The notes beneath the pieces were generated by a model. The model searched no databases and was not told where the DNA came from. It saw only the letters and a list, made by a program, of their open reading frames with translations. A program made the position numbers and the translations under genes. Below are positions 35,486 to 44,517 of a stretch of 64,000 nt of DNA, piece by piece. Source of the DNA: Persephonella atlantica (GTDB lineage Bacteria; Aquificota; Aquificia; Aquificales; Hydrogenothermaceae); NCBI RefSeq assembly GCF_016617615.1, contig NZ_JAACYA010000002.1:372001-436000 (forward strand), read 5' to 3'. Every line of letters begins with the position of its first letter. The stretch's first letter is position 1.

Positions 35486-37738
35486 ATGGACGAAAAAATT
35501 CTGTCTGCCCACGGTCTGACAGTAGAAGAATACAACAGAATTGTTCAGCTTATAGGAAGAGAGCCTAACGAGGTAGAACTGGGCATCTTTGGGGCTCTGT
35601 GGAGCGAACACTGCTCCTACAAATCTTCAAAACCATTCCTGAAAGTTTTTCCAACTGAAGCACCGTGGGTTATTCAGGGTCCTGGAGAAAATGCTGGTGT
35701 TGTTGAGATAGACGATAAATACGCTGTTGCTTTTAAGATAGAGTCCCACAACCACCCTTCGTACATAGAACCTTTTCACGGAGCAGCTACAGGTGTTGGA
35801 GGAATTATCAGAGACATTCTGTCTATGGGAGCAAGACCTGTATGTGCATTTGACAGTCTCAGATTTGGAGACCCAAGAAATGACGGTAAAAGAAATAGCA
35901 TAAAAGACGCAAAGCCGATAGTTCACGGCGTTGTTGAAGGCATTGGATTTTATGGAAACTGTATAGGTGTTCCTACAGTCGGCGGTGAGGTTGTGTTTGA
36001 TGAAGTATATGCTGGAAATCCTCTTGTTAATGCATTCTGCCTTGGAATACTGAAAAAAGACAGAATATTCAGAGCAAGGGCAACAAAAGTTGGCCAGAAA
36101 ATGGTTATGGTTGGCTCCGCAACAGGAAGAGACGGCATTCATGGAGCCACAATGGCATCTGCAGAGTTTTCTGAAGAATCAGAATCAAAAAGACCTAATG
36201 TTCAGATTGGAGACCCATTCTTTGGTAAAAGGCTGGTTGAATGCACCCTTGAAGTGATGGAAAAAGGGCTGATTGTTGGATGTCAGGATTTTGGGGCTGC
36301 AGGATTTGCCGGCTCAACATCAGAGTTTGGAGCAAAATCAAAAATGGGTGTAAGGGTGTATTTAGAGAATGTCCCATTGAGAGAAGAAGGTATGACCCCA
36401 TACGAGATACTTCTGTCTGAATCTCAGGAGAGGATGCTCTACGCAGTGGACGAGGAGAATGTGGAAGAAGTGCTGAAAATTGCAAAATCTTACGGTTTGG
36501 AAGCAGCAGTAATAGGAGAAACAACAGACACAAACAGAATGGAAGTATTTTATAAAGGAGAAAAGGTGGCCGACCTTCCAATATCTGCTATCGTTGATGA
36601 TGCTCCAGTCTACAACAGACCAAGGAAAGAGCCAGAGTATCTACAAAAAACAAGGAGCTTTGACCAGAGCACTCTTCCTGAAGTTAACATAAAGGAAGCC
36701 ATCAGAAAGGTGATATCTTCCCCTACAATAGCAAGCAAAGAGTGGGTTTACAGGCAGTATGACCACGAGGTTGGTATAAACACTGTTGTAAAACCGGGAA
36801 GCGATGCTGCTGTGATAAGAATAAAATGGGCTGTAAAACCTGAGATAAATTCAGAAAAAGCTGTGGCAGTTTCTTCTGACGGCAACGGTAGATGGGTTTA
36901 CTTAGACCCTTATGAGGGGGGAAAAAGGATTGTTGTCGAAGCTGTCAGAAATGTTTACATTACTGGGGCAAAACCTCTTGCCATTACTGACTGCCTTAAC
37001 TGGGGAAATCCAGAAAATCCAGAAATCATGTGGCAGTTTGAACAGGCTACAAAGGGTATGGCTGACGCCTGCAGACAGCTAAACACACCTGTTATCAGTG
37101 GAAATGTTTCTCTCTACAACGAGACTGTTCTGCCTGACAAAAGGGTAAACATCTATCCTACTCCAACTGTTGTTGCTGTAGGAGTTTTAGACAGACCAGA
37201 AGATGCTATTCCTTCTTTCTATCAGGAAGAGGGGGATGCTGTCGTTATTATCGGAGAGGTTGACAAACAGCCAATAGTAAACGGCTCTGAATATCTGAAA
37301 GAAGTTCACGGCACAGTATCTGGAAGTATACCACCAGTTAATATAGAGATGGAAAAAAAGATGATGGCGTTTATACATGAAAACAGGAAAATGATAAAAT
37401 CTGCCCACGATGTTTCAGACGGAGGTTTAATCACAGCTATTTTAGAGCCAGCTTTTGCTGAAGAGAAAACATTTGGGCTTGATTTACAGATAGAAACATA
37501 CCACAGACCAGATTTTGAACTATTTGATGAGATGAGAAGTATAGTTGTAATATCTGTCAGCAAGTCAGACCTTCCATTCCTTGAAGCAAAAGCCAAAGAA
37601 AAGGTTATTGGTTTCAAAGTTGTAGGACAGGTTATAAAAGAGCCTGAACTTCATCTTAAAATAGGAAACTACGAAATTGCTGACAGTATGGAGGAGCTAA
37701 AATCATTGTGGAAGAACAGCTTGAAAAACATTTTATAA
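35486..37738 (+). CDS. purL: Phosphoribosylformylglycinamidine synthase subunit PurL
   Basis: 750 residues from ATG at 35486, with AAGGAG at 35473-35478; an upstream TTG is not needed. This is the small PurL form that works with PurS and PurQ to convert FGAR to FGAM in purine synthesis. Seen: IESHNHPSYIEPFHGAATGV (about 70-89) nucleotide-binding, GDPFFGKRLVECTLE, and DVSDGGLITAILEPAFAEE in the second half. PurS/PurQ genes are not nearby. Confidence 0.95.
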   Translation: MDEKILSAHGLTVEEYNRIVQLIGREPNEVELGIFGALWSEHCSYKSSKPFLKVFPTEAPWVIQGPGENAGVVEIDDKYAVAFKIESHNHPSYIEPFHGAATGVGGIIRDILSMGARPVCAFDSLRFGDPRNDGKRNSIKDAKPIVHGVVEGIGFYGNCIGVPTVGGEVVFDEVYAGNPLVNAFCLGILKKDRIFRARATKVGQKMVMVGSATGRDGIHGATMASAEFSEESESKRPNVQIGDPFFGKRLVECTLEVMEKGLIVGCQDFGAAGFAGSTSEFGAKSKMGVRVYLENVPLREEGMTPYEILLSESQERMLYAVDEENVEEVLKIAKSYGLEAAVIGETTDTNRMEVFYKGEKVADLPISAIVDDAPVYNRPRKEPEYLQKTRSFDQSTLPEVNIKEAIRKVISSPTIASKEWVYRQYDHEVGINTVVKPGSDAAVIRIKWAVKPEINSEKAVAVSSDGNGRWVYLDPYEGGKRIVVEAVRNVYITGAKPLAITDCLNWGNPENPEIMWQFEQATKGMADACRQLNTPVISGNVSLYNETVLPDKRVNIYPTPTVVAVGVLDRPEDAIPSFYQEEGDAVVIIGEVDKQPIVNGSEYLKEVHGTVSGSIPPVNIEMEKKMMAFIHENRKMIKSAHDVSDGGLITAILEPAFAEEKTFGLDLQIETYHRPDFELFDEMRSIVVISVSKSDLPFLEAKAKEKVIGFKVVGQVIKEPELHLKIGNYEIADSMEELKSLWKNSLKNIL

Positions 37739-37742
37739 AAAA

Positions 37743-37784
37743 TTGACACAGGTCAATAACTTTCCTCCCCTATAGCTTTATACT
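37743..37784 (+). promoter_or_regulatory. FNR/NNR-type operator and class II promoter of the heme-copper operon
   Basis: TTGAC-ACAG-GTCAA (37743-37756) is a perfect inverted repeat of the TTGAY-N4-RTCAA type bound by Crp/Fnr-family regulators (FNR, NNR, DNR). TATACT at 37779-37784 lies so that the expected start is near 37791, putting the operator centre (37749.5) at about -41.5, the class II activator position. No -35 box is needed or seen. Confidence 0.7.
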
Positions 37785-37867
37785 TTTTTATTGAAAACAT
37801 AAAATCATAAAACCACAACACATCAGGCAGGTCTCAACACTCTTAAAAATATGGGGAGGGACTTGTC

Positions 37868-38452
37868 ATGACTTCAACAGATGTCCTATGGGCTCTAAAA
37901 ATAGTTTACACTATCTATGCCTTTTCAATTATTTCCTTTGTTGGATGGTTCGCTTACCGCATCACGAAAAAACCTGAAAGTTACAAAACATGGCTCACGC
38001 CTAAGGTTTTTTACACTTATCTTGCGATTTTAGTGATGATTGGAGTAGGTATTCACATTCTGACTTACAACAAAATTCCATGGGTAGCTTGGGAGCTAAA
38101 AAAACACAAGATAAAACCAGACAGAGTATTTAACATCACTGTTGAAAATCATCAGTTTATACTACCAGAGGAAACGCCTATAACAATAAAATGCGGGGAA
38201 GTAGTAAAGTTTAACGTGGTAAGCAGAGACCTGACCTATGGATTCGGACTGTTCAGGCCTGATAATACAATGGTTTTTCAGATGCAGGTTGTTCCAGGGC
38301 ATAACAACGAGCTTTTGTGGCAGTTTCACGAAGAAGGAAGTTTTTACGTTCTCAGTACCGAGTATTCAGGACCAAAAGGTGCGAGGATGAGAGTTCCTGA
38401 CGCTTTTAAGGTTGTTTGCAATAAAAATGTTTCAATGGGGGTAGGGAGATGA
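37868..38452 (+). CDS. Heme-copper oxidoreductase subunit II without a CuA site
   Basis: 194 residues. Two membrane helices (about 8-30 and 45-66) precede a cupredoxin fold (about 85-190), as in cytochrome oxidase subunit II. The CuA motif, normally C-x3-C-x3-H-x2-M, reads STEYSGPKGARM (about 163-174): both Cys are Ser, the His is Gly and only Met remains. The other CuA His is Tyr (LTYGFG, about 124). The domain cannot bind CuA, so electrons must enter by another route, perhaps from quinol. GGGAGGG precedes the ATG, and the stop overlaps subunit I by 4 bases. Confidence 0.85.
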   Translation: MTSTDVLWALKIVYTIYAFSIISFVGWFAYRITKKPESYKTWLTPKVFYTYLAILVMIGVGIHILTYNKIPWVAWELKKHKIKPDRVFNITVENHQFILPEETPITIKCGEVVKFNVVSRDLTYGFGLFRPDNTMVFQMQVVPGHNNELLWQFHEEGSFYVLSTEYSGPKGARMRVPDAFKVVCNKNVSMGVGR

Positions 38453-40110
38453 ACATAAAGGAATTGCTTATCAATGGAAATAACGGGGGATTAGACCATT
38501 CTGGTCTTAGTCCACTGCAAAAGGTAACTCTCAGATTTGTTGTGATAGGACTGATTTTCTATGGTGTTGCAGCAATAGAAGGTATGATTATGAGAGTTCA
38601 CGAGATAAAACCTGTTCCTTTACTGTCTGACGAGCATTTTTTTGCAATAATGACAGCCCATCCAATCGTCGGTATATTCGGCTCTACTTACCTGATTGTT
38701 TTTGGAGCATTTACATTTCTTGTCCCTTATCTGATGAAAAAACCAGTTTTTAGCATAAAGATAGCAAACTTTACATGGGGAATAATGACGTTAGGTACAG
38801 TTCTTGTATGGCTGTCAGGATTTATATATCATTATGCTCCCCTTTACACCATATACTGGCCTTTACCTGTTGACTTTTCTCAATTCCATATAGCAGGAGG
38901 AATAATATTTGTTATTGGCGTTGCACTTATTATGATAGGAACGCTGGCTTTTATAGTTAACACCTATGCCACAGTTTTTTATACACCAAAAGGGCAGAAA
39001 AAACAGCCTATAAAACCTCTCCTTATGAGTGCTTTTGGTATAGATGGACTGCTTAACATCATTAACAAAATTAGAGGGAAAGAACCTTACATAAAAGATC
39101 CTCCCCTTTCTCTTCCTATTGTTGCAATATTCAGAGGAACAGTAGACACATTTCTTGATGCACTTGTTATACTGACTGCAGGTCTGCTTATACTGTTTTT
39201 TATCTTTAATAATCTGTTCCAGTGGGGACTTCACTACCACTCTGTTGATGCTCTGCTGTACAAAAACATATTCTGGTGGGGTCTTGACCTTATAGCCGAC
39301 GGACTCGTCCTTATCTATGTTGCTGGAACCTGGTATCTACTGGCAATGCTTATAACAGGAAGAAACCTGTTTATGCAAAATATAGCAAGAGCAGCACTCC
39401 TTTTAGAACTCATAGTCTCATGGGCTGTGTGGAGTCATCATCTCCTTTCAGACCAGCCTCAGCCTGAGATAATGAAGCTTGCATCAGGAGAGATGATAAC
39501 AGCTTTTGAGCTTATAACGCAGGGTCTTGCATTTTTTATCACACTAACAACCCTGTGGCTTGCAAGACCTCTAAAAATGAGCAATGAACTAAAGTTTCTT
39601 TTAGGAGGATTATTAGGATTTGCCCTTGCCGTTCCTGCTGGGATTATACAGGCAGACCTTGGTATGAACAGACTTCTCCATAACACACAATGGGTTGCAG
39701 GAGCCCACTTCCATGTTGCCATATTAGTTGGTTTAACAATGACTCTTTACAGTGCTATTTATATACTGCTTCCTATACTGACAAACAACTCTGTAAAACT
39801 GTTTAGTCAGAGATTAGCTAACTGGCATTTCTGGTTACATCTTATTGGTGGAATTGGTATGGGTGCATTCATGGGAATGGCAGGAATAGACGGTATGCTC
39901 AGAAGGCATGTATATACAGAGGGAGAGTTTATGCTGTATATGATACCTGCAGGTATATGTGGAGCAATGTTGTTGGCAGCATGGGTTATATTTATGTTTA
40001 ACATTATTGCTACTATCGGTATAAAAGGACTGATAGGAATATTCAAACCATCAAAGATAGACAAAGAAGTGATTGTTCCTCAGCCAGCAACTGCGATGCA
40101 AAAGGGGTAA
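38449..40110 (+). CDS. Heme-copper oxidoreductase subunit I, NO-reductase-like (Asp at the CuB position)
   Basis: 553 residues, about 12-13 helices. Low-spin heme ligands are His 71 (MTAHPIVG) and His 422, high-spin heme ligand His 420 (VAGAHFHVAI), and the paired metal ligands His 330-331 (WSHHLLSD). In oxygen reductases the next helix carries a CuB His and cross-linked Tyr (GHPEVY). Here it is FWWGLDLIADG: Asp 280 stands at the His and Asp 284 near the Tyr. NorB has WWxVHLWVEG there, so Asp 284 aligns with its conserved Glu. The 2-His-1-carboxylate site recalls proposed NO reductases (sNOR/gNOR/nNOR). Not an ordinary oxidase; NO reduction is an inference. Confidence 0.8.
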   Translation: MNIKELLINGNNGGLDHSGLSPLQKVTLRFVVIGLIFYGVAAIEGMIMRVHEIKPVPLLSDEHFFAIMTAHPIVGIFGSTYLIVFGAFTFLVPYLMKKPVFSIKIANFTWGIMTLGTVLVWLSGFIYHYAPLYTIYWPLPVDFSQFHIAGGIIFVIGVALIMIGTLAFIVNTYATVFYTPKGQKKQPIKPLLMSAFGIDGLLNIINKIRGKEPYIKDPPLSLPIVAIFRGTVDTFLDALVILTAGLLILFFIFNNLFQWGLHYHSVDALLYKNIFWWGLDLIADGLVLIYVAGTWYLLAMLITGRNLFMQNIARAALLLELIVSWAVWSHHLLSDQPQPEIMKLASGEMITAFELITQGLAFFITLTTLWLARPLKMSNELKFLLGGLLGFALAVPAGIIQADLGMNRLLHNTQWVAGAHFHVAILVGLTMTLYSAIYILLPILTNNSVKLFSQRLANWHFWLHLIGGIGMGAFMGMAGIDGMLRRHVYTEGEFMLYMIPAGICGAMLLAAWVIFMFNIIATIGIKGLIGIFKPSKIDKEVIVPQPATAMQKG

Positions 40111-40111
40111 A

Positions 40112-40699
40112 ATGTTAGACCTGAAAAAAGTGGCAAGGCAGATAAAAGAAGAAGGATTATATTCATTCATATACAACGAGATGAAAGAGGTTTCAAAAAA
40201 AGAAGAGCTTTCGGAGGAGGATATCCTCCTCCTTCTAAAAGAAAATCCAAAATTTTTAGATGATTACAAAACATTAAACACTCAAAGTGAGATAAGCAAC
40301 ATCCAGCTTATAGAGCAGAAGATAGAATTGGAAGATTCGGAGGAGTGTAAAAGACTGAAAGAAAAACTGAACAAAAATAGAAAGAAACTTCTCAGTTTAG
40401 AGGCCTACGAAAAAGAACCTGACCACATGCTGTATGCTGTCTGGATTGGCTCTGTAGTGGTATTTCTTATATTTGTTATCCATAATTTAGTTGTTTTGTA
40501 TACATACTGGTATGAACATTATCCATTGTTTGTTTACGGAATGTATCTCCTATCTATAGCAGGAGGGGTGTTTTTTTACAGAAAAAAAGTTAAAAATCAC
40601 TGGGAAAAGTATAAACAGTTTCAGCTAATAGCAAAAGAAACAAAAACCCTGATAAAAGAAGGAAAAGAAACAGGCTGTCTGAAGAAAATATACGAATAG
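40112..40699 (+). CDS. Two-helix membrane protein in the heme-copper operon
   Basis: 195 residues from ATG at 40112, directly after the subunit I stop. A charged, helical N-terminal part (about 1-105) is followed by two membrane helices (about 113-132 and 143-160) and a short charged tail. I see no heme- or metal-ligand pattern. As the third gene under the same FNR-type promoter it is a candidate accessory or assembly subunit, but no family is recognised. AAAGGGG at 40101-40106 serves as the ribosome binding site. Confidence 0.7.
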   Translation: MLDLKKVARQIKEEGLYSFIYNEMKEVSKKEELSEEDILLLLKENPKFLDDYKTLNTQSEISNIQLIEQKIELEDSEECKRLKEKLNKNRKKLLSLEAYEKEPDHMLYAVWIGSVVVFLIFVIHNLVVLYTYWYEHYPLFVYGMYLLSIAGGVFFYRKKVKNHWEKYKQFQLIAKETKTLIKEGKETGCLKKIYE

Positions 40700-40728
40700 G
40701 TTATAATTGTAGAAAAAAGGGCAGGCCG

Positions 40729-41364
40729 ATGAGCAAAAGTTGTGGATGCAAAAGCAGGTTTAATGCTGTTTTTATGAAAAATTTAGAGTGGTATCTCCAT
40801 AACATTTACGGAAATTACAAAAAATCCCTGTTTTCAAAATTAGGAAAAGAAGTCCTTGAGATAGGAGCAGGAACAGGAACAAATCTTCCTTACTACAAAC
40901 CTGACACCCAGCTGACAGTGATTGAACCAAGCAAGGACATGCTTGAGTTTTTTCTGAAAAAGGCAGAAAAGTATCCCCTGAACATCAGAGTGATTGAAGG
41001 ATTTGCTGAAGAGCTTCCCTTTGAAGACAGTAGCTTTGACAGCGTTGTGTCCACACTTGTTCTATGCAGTGTTAAATCTCCTCAGAAGGTTCTGAGGGAG
41101 ATAAGAAGGGTTTTAAAACCTGATGGTGTTTTCGTTTTTATTGAACATGTCAAAGCTCCAGAAAACACTATTACAGAAAAGGTTCAGGATGTCCTTCATA
41201 AGGGGTGGAAATGGCTGTTTGAAGGATGTGACATAAAAAGGGATACGGGCAAAATGATACAGTCATTTTTCTCTGACGTTCATTACAGAACAATCAGGTT
41301 TAACAGCCCCTTTATTCCTGTTAACTACCACATAATAGGCCATGGAATCAAAAAATCCCATTGA
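40729..41364 (+). CDS. Class I SAM-dependent methyltransferase
   Basis: 211 residues. The SAM-binding core has VLEIGAGTGTNLPYY (about 44-58), TVIEPSKDML, FAEELPFEDSSFDSV and VLKPDGVFVFIEH. It resembles UbiE/METTL7-type small methyltransferases, and a Cys-rich start (CGCKSRFN) precedes the core. Substrate unknown. A start 30 bases after the previous gene with AGGCCG weakly upstream; the end overlaps the M28 peptidase by 23 bases. Confidence 0.85.
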   Translation: MSKSCGCKSRFNAVFMKNLEWYLHNIYGNYKKSLFSKLGKEVLEIGAGTGTNLPYYKPDTQLTVIEPSKDMLEFFLKKAEKYPLNIRVIEGFAEELPFEDSSFDSVVSTLVLCSVKSPQKVLREIRRVLKPDGVFVFIEHVKAPENTITEKVQDVLHKGWKWLFEGCDIKRDTGKMIQSFFSDVHYRTIRFNSPFIPVNYHIIGHGIKKSH

Positions 41365-42202
41365 AAGACTGAAAGAGGACGTTAACTTCCTTACCTCTGT
41401 AAGACCTTTCAGAAACTACATGAACATTAGCTCTCTGAACAAATCTGCAGAGTATATCTACAGCAGAATGAAAGATTATGCAGACTCAGTTTATTTTCAG
41501 GAGTTTCAGGTAGAAGGAAAAGTTTACAAAAATGTGATATCAACTATCAATCCCTACCACAGTAAAAGGATAATAATAGGAGCTCACTATGACGTGGCAG
41601 GAGATACGCCGGGAGCTGATGATAATGCCAGTGGTGTGGTAGGACTGCTTGAGATTTTAAGGATGCTATCAAAAAACAGACCCCCTTGCAGAGTAGATTT
41701 TGCTGCTTACTCTTTAGAGGAACCTCCTTTCTTTGGCACCCGTCAGATGGGAAGTTTCGTTCACGCCTATACTCTATTTAGAGAAAAAGCAGACATCACA
41801 GTTATGATATCCCTTGAGATGATAGGTTATTTTTCTGACGAGCCAAATTCCCAGCATTTTCCTTTACCTTTTTTTAGGCTTTTTTATCCTGACAGGGGGA
41901 ACTTTATTGGTGTTGTGGGAAAATTAGGACAGGGCAGGATAACAAAGAGAATAAGAAATCTGATGAGAAAGGGGAGCAGTATTCCCGTTTACTCCATAAA
42001 TGCACCTACTGTCCTTCCAGGTGTTGATTTTTCAGACCACAGGAACTTCTGGCATTTTGGGTATGATGCTGTAATGATAACAGATACAGCCTTTTACAGA
42101 AATCCCTATTATCACTCACGGGGAGATACTACGGCGACACTAAACTTTGAAAAGATGTATCAGGTAATTAAAGGTGTTGCATATGCAGTGTATCACCTGT
42201 AA
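41342..42202 (+). CDS. M28-family zinc aminopeptidase-like protein
   Basis: 286 residues without a signal peptide. The zinc ligands are seen in IIGAHYDVAG (about 74-83), GADDNASGVVGLLEIL (about 87-102) and YSLEEPPFFGTRQMGS with the Glu pair. HYHSRGDTT near the C-terminus supplies the last His. These enzymes are aminopeptidases or glutaminyl cyclase-like; specificity cannot be told. It overlaps the convergent GGDEF gene by 35 bases. Confidence 0.88.
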   Translation: MESKNPIERLKEDVNFLTSVRPFRNYMNISSLNKSAEYIYSRMKDYADSVYFQEFQVEGKVYKNVISTINPYHSKRIIIGAHYDVAGDTPGADDNASGVVGLLEILRMLSKNRPPCRVDFAAYSLEEPPFFGTRQMGSFVHAYTLFREKADITVMISLEMIGYFSDEPNSQHFPLPFFRLFYPDRGNFIGVVGKLGQGRITKRIRNLMRKGSSIPVYSINAPTVLPGVDFSDHRNFWHFGYDAVMITDTAFYRNPYYHSRGDTTATLNFEKMYQVIKGVAYAVYHL

Positions 42203-43448
42203 CATAAAATCTGTTTTTACCTGAACTTTTTGCCCTGTAAAGAGCCATATCTGCTTCTTTTATAAAATCTGTGTATCTGCTTTTTTTATCGGGAATTGAC
42301 GAATAAACCCCTATACTCACAGTTATGCGTCCAAATGGTGATACCCTGTGCTCAATATTTTTTAGATTTACTTCCTTTATAATATCTGATGCAGTTTTTA
42401 CTGCCGTGCTGAGATTTGTACTTGAAAGAATTAAAAGGAATTCCTCCCCTCCCCACCTACCTGCCATATCTGTAGGTCTTCTTGAAAATTTTTTAAGAAC
42501 AGTTGATACTTCTTTCAGGACATAATCTCCTCTGATATGTCCATAGCTGTCGTTATAATCTTTAAAGAAATCTATATCTATAAGTAAAACGGATACAGGA
42601 AATCCTTCCCTTTTTGCCCTTCTCAGTTCTCTGGAAAAAAATTCCTTTATATACCTTCTGTTCGGCAGTCCTGTAAGCTCATCATAATTAGAGATATATC
42701 TCAATCTGCTATTTAGTTTCTCTAACTCTTTTTTATCTAAAAAAACCTTCAGAGTAAGGAGAAAGTCTTTACGTATAAAGTATTCCAGTATATAACCTCC
42801 CAGCATACCTATAATATTAGCAGAGGTTATAAAAAACATATTAGATATGAGAAATCTTGTTTCTGAGTGTATATTTAAAAGATCAAACAGAAAATAGAAA
42901 ACCGTTATTAGCCATCCTGCCACAGCAGAGTAAATAAAAGGAAGTCCAGATACGGTATAGACAAAAAATATAACCAGAAAAATACCTGCATAGTAAAGCT
43001 GAGCTTCAGCTCTCGGAACAACTGCCATCATACCTGCAATGGAAACACCTGCAAACACAGTAATAAGAATGTACGTGAAATAAAAAATTTTTATTCTTCT
43101 TCCAGCAAAAATGTATACAGAGAGCATCAAAACCACAAAAAGCGTCAGTGCTCTTATTCCCCAGAGGTAGAGGAACATTTCAGGATAAAGTATGTAATCT
43201 GCTATACCAAAGAATATGTATACAAATATCCCAAAAATGAGCATAAATCTTATTCTGTTTAAAGATTTTCTGAAGTAATATTCTTGATATATATTCTCTA
43301 ACTCTCTGTGAAAGCAGATTATCTTTTTTTTAACAGATAGTTCATTTTCAGTCAGATACTTGATTTTTTTATTATCAATGGCATCTAAGATTTCTGGATA
43401 CCACGCATATCCTTTTGAAAAAAGTTTACTGATTTCACTTTTAAACAT
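42168..43448 (-). CDS. Membrane diguanylate cyclase (GGDEF)
   Basis: 426 residues. About six helices (about 65-235) form an integral membrane sensor of the MASE type. A GGDEF domain (about 255-420) has DELTGLPNRRYIKEFF, LLIDIDFFKDYNDSYGH and RWGGEEF; the RxxD inhibitory site (RPTD) is five residues before GG and intact. It should make c-di-GMP. A TTGTTT-16-TAAATT promoter-like pair at 43477-43504 is upstream on the same strand. Confidence 0.92.
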   Translation of the reverse strand: MFKSEISKLFSKGYAWYPEILDAIDNKKIKYLTENELSVKKKIICFHRELENIYQEYYFRKSLNRIRFMLIFGIFVYIFFGIADYILYPEMFLYLWGIRALTLFVVLMLSVYIFAGRRIKIFYFTYILITVFAGVSIAGMMAVVPRAEAQLYYAGIFLVIFFVYTVSGLPFIYSAVAGWLITVFYFLFDLLNIHSETRFLISNMFFITSANIIGMLGGYILEYFIRKDFLLTLKVFLDKKELEKLNSRLRYISNYDELTGLPNRRYIKEFFSRELRRAKREGFPVSVLLIDIDFFKDYNDSYGHIRGDYVLKEVSTVLKKFSRRPTDMAGRWGGEEFLLILSSTNLSTAVKTASDIIKEVNLKNIEHRVSPFGRITVSIGVYSSIPDKKSRYTDFIKEADMALYRAKSSGKNRFYVTGDTLHMQHL

Positions 43449-43533
43449 AACAGCCTTTCAAATAGTTTTCATAATAAATTTAAAAATTCCTGCTTTATAA
43501 ACAAGATTTCCTCTGTTATCCTATAAAGGGAAA

Positions 43534-44517
43534 ATGGGAAAACCAAGACTGAAGCATTATCTGATTAATGATAAGCATGAAGACCCGGGGATTGTTATAG
43601 AGATAGATTCCCTTGGAGAATATCTGCTCTTTGATATAGGGAACATAAGAAAGTTAGACAGACACCTGATAAAAAAGATAAACAAAATATTTATCACCCA
43701 CACACATATGGACCACTTTATTGGCTTTGACAGTCTTCTGAGAAACAAGTTAGGCAAAGAGCAGACTGTTGAGGTATTTGGTATCTCTCCCCTTGCCGAC
43801 AATGTTTACTGTAAACTACAGGGATATACCTGGAACCTGGTGGAGTACGAGCCGAGGCTTGTTTTCAGGCTGACCCAGTATAATGAAGGACTTTTAGAAA
43901 CATTCCAGTACGACATAAAGAAAAAGTTTGCAAAGGACTTTATATCTGAAAAAAAGGCAGAATCAGACATAATTTATGAAAATCCCTTTTACAGAGTTAG
44001 ATATGCTGTCCTTGACCACAAAATTCCAGTGATGGGATACAGCTTTGAGTATAAAGACAGACTGTTACTGAAAAAAGATAAGATAAATCAGCTCCCCCTA
44101 AAAGGAAGAGAGATAGGAGAGTTTAAACAGTTCTTAGAAGACGAAAACAACATAGGAAAAGAGTTTATCATTGATGGAAAATCCTTTAGATGGGAACAGT
44201 TAAGGGAGCAGTTCAGTTACATCCAGAAAGGAATAAAAATTTCTTATATTACAGATGTTGTTTTCTCACAGGAGAATGTGGAAAAAATAATAAACTTAGT
44301 AAAAGGTTCAGATGTGCTTTACTGTGAATCTGTTTTCCTGTCAGAAGACAAAGAGCAGGCATCAAAGGTTTACCATCTGACAACTGACCAGACGGCTTTT
44401 ATTGCAAAAGAGGCAGAGGTGAAAAAACTTGTTGTTTTTCACTTTTCCAGAAGATACGGAAACAACAGAGAAAAGATATTAGAGGAGATAAGACAGCTAT
44501 TTCCTGAAGTGGAGTAG
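43534..44517 (+). CDS. RNase Z-like metallo-beta-lactamase protein
   Basis: 327 residues. FITHTHMDHFIGFDSLLR (about 51-68) is the HxHxDH zinc motif. VLDHKIPVMGYSFEYKD has the His-x-x-Pro-x-x-Gly segment of RNase Z, ITDVVF has the metal-bridging Asp, and VFHFSRRYG corresponds to the RNase Z HFSxRY end motif. The N-terminus lacks the usual LGTSSGxP of RNase Z. So it is either a tRNA 3' processing enzyme or a related phosphodiesterase. Because tRNA-Arg here lacks encoded CCA, such an activity is relevant. Confidence 0.85.
   Translation: MGKPRLKHYLINDKHEDPGIVIEIDSLGEYLLFDIGNIRKLDRHLIKKINKIFITHTHMDHFIGFDSLLRNKLGKEQTVEVFGISPLADNVYCKLQGYTWNLVEYEPRLVFRLTQYNEGLLETFQYDIKKKFAKDFISEKKAESDIIYENPFYRVRYAVLDHKIPVMGYSFEYKDRLLLKKDKINQLPLKGREIGEFKQFLEDENNIGKEFIIDGKSFRWEQLREQFSYIQKGIKISYITDVVFSQENVEKIINLVKGSDVLYCESVFLSEDKEQASKVYHLTTDQTAFIAKEAEVKKLVVFHFSRRYGNNREKILEEIRQLFPEVE

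Noticed and set aside
37868-40110. The label cytochrome c oxidase ba3 subunits I and II
   Set aside because: CuA ligands and one CuB His plus the active-site Tyr are missing.
40700-40728. TTATAATTG as a promoter -10 for the methyltransferase
   Set aside because: No convincing -35 at 16-18 bases upstream; read-through from the previous operon is as likely.
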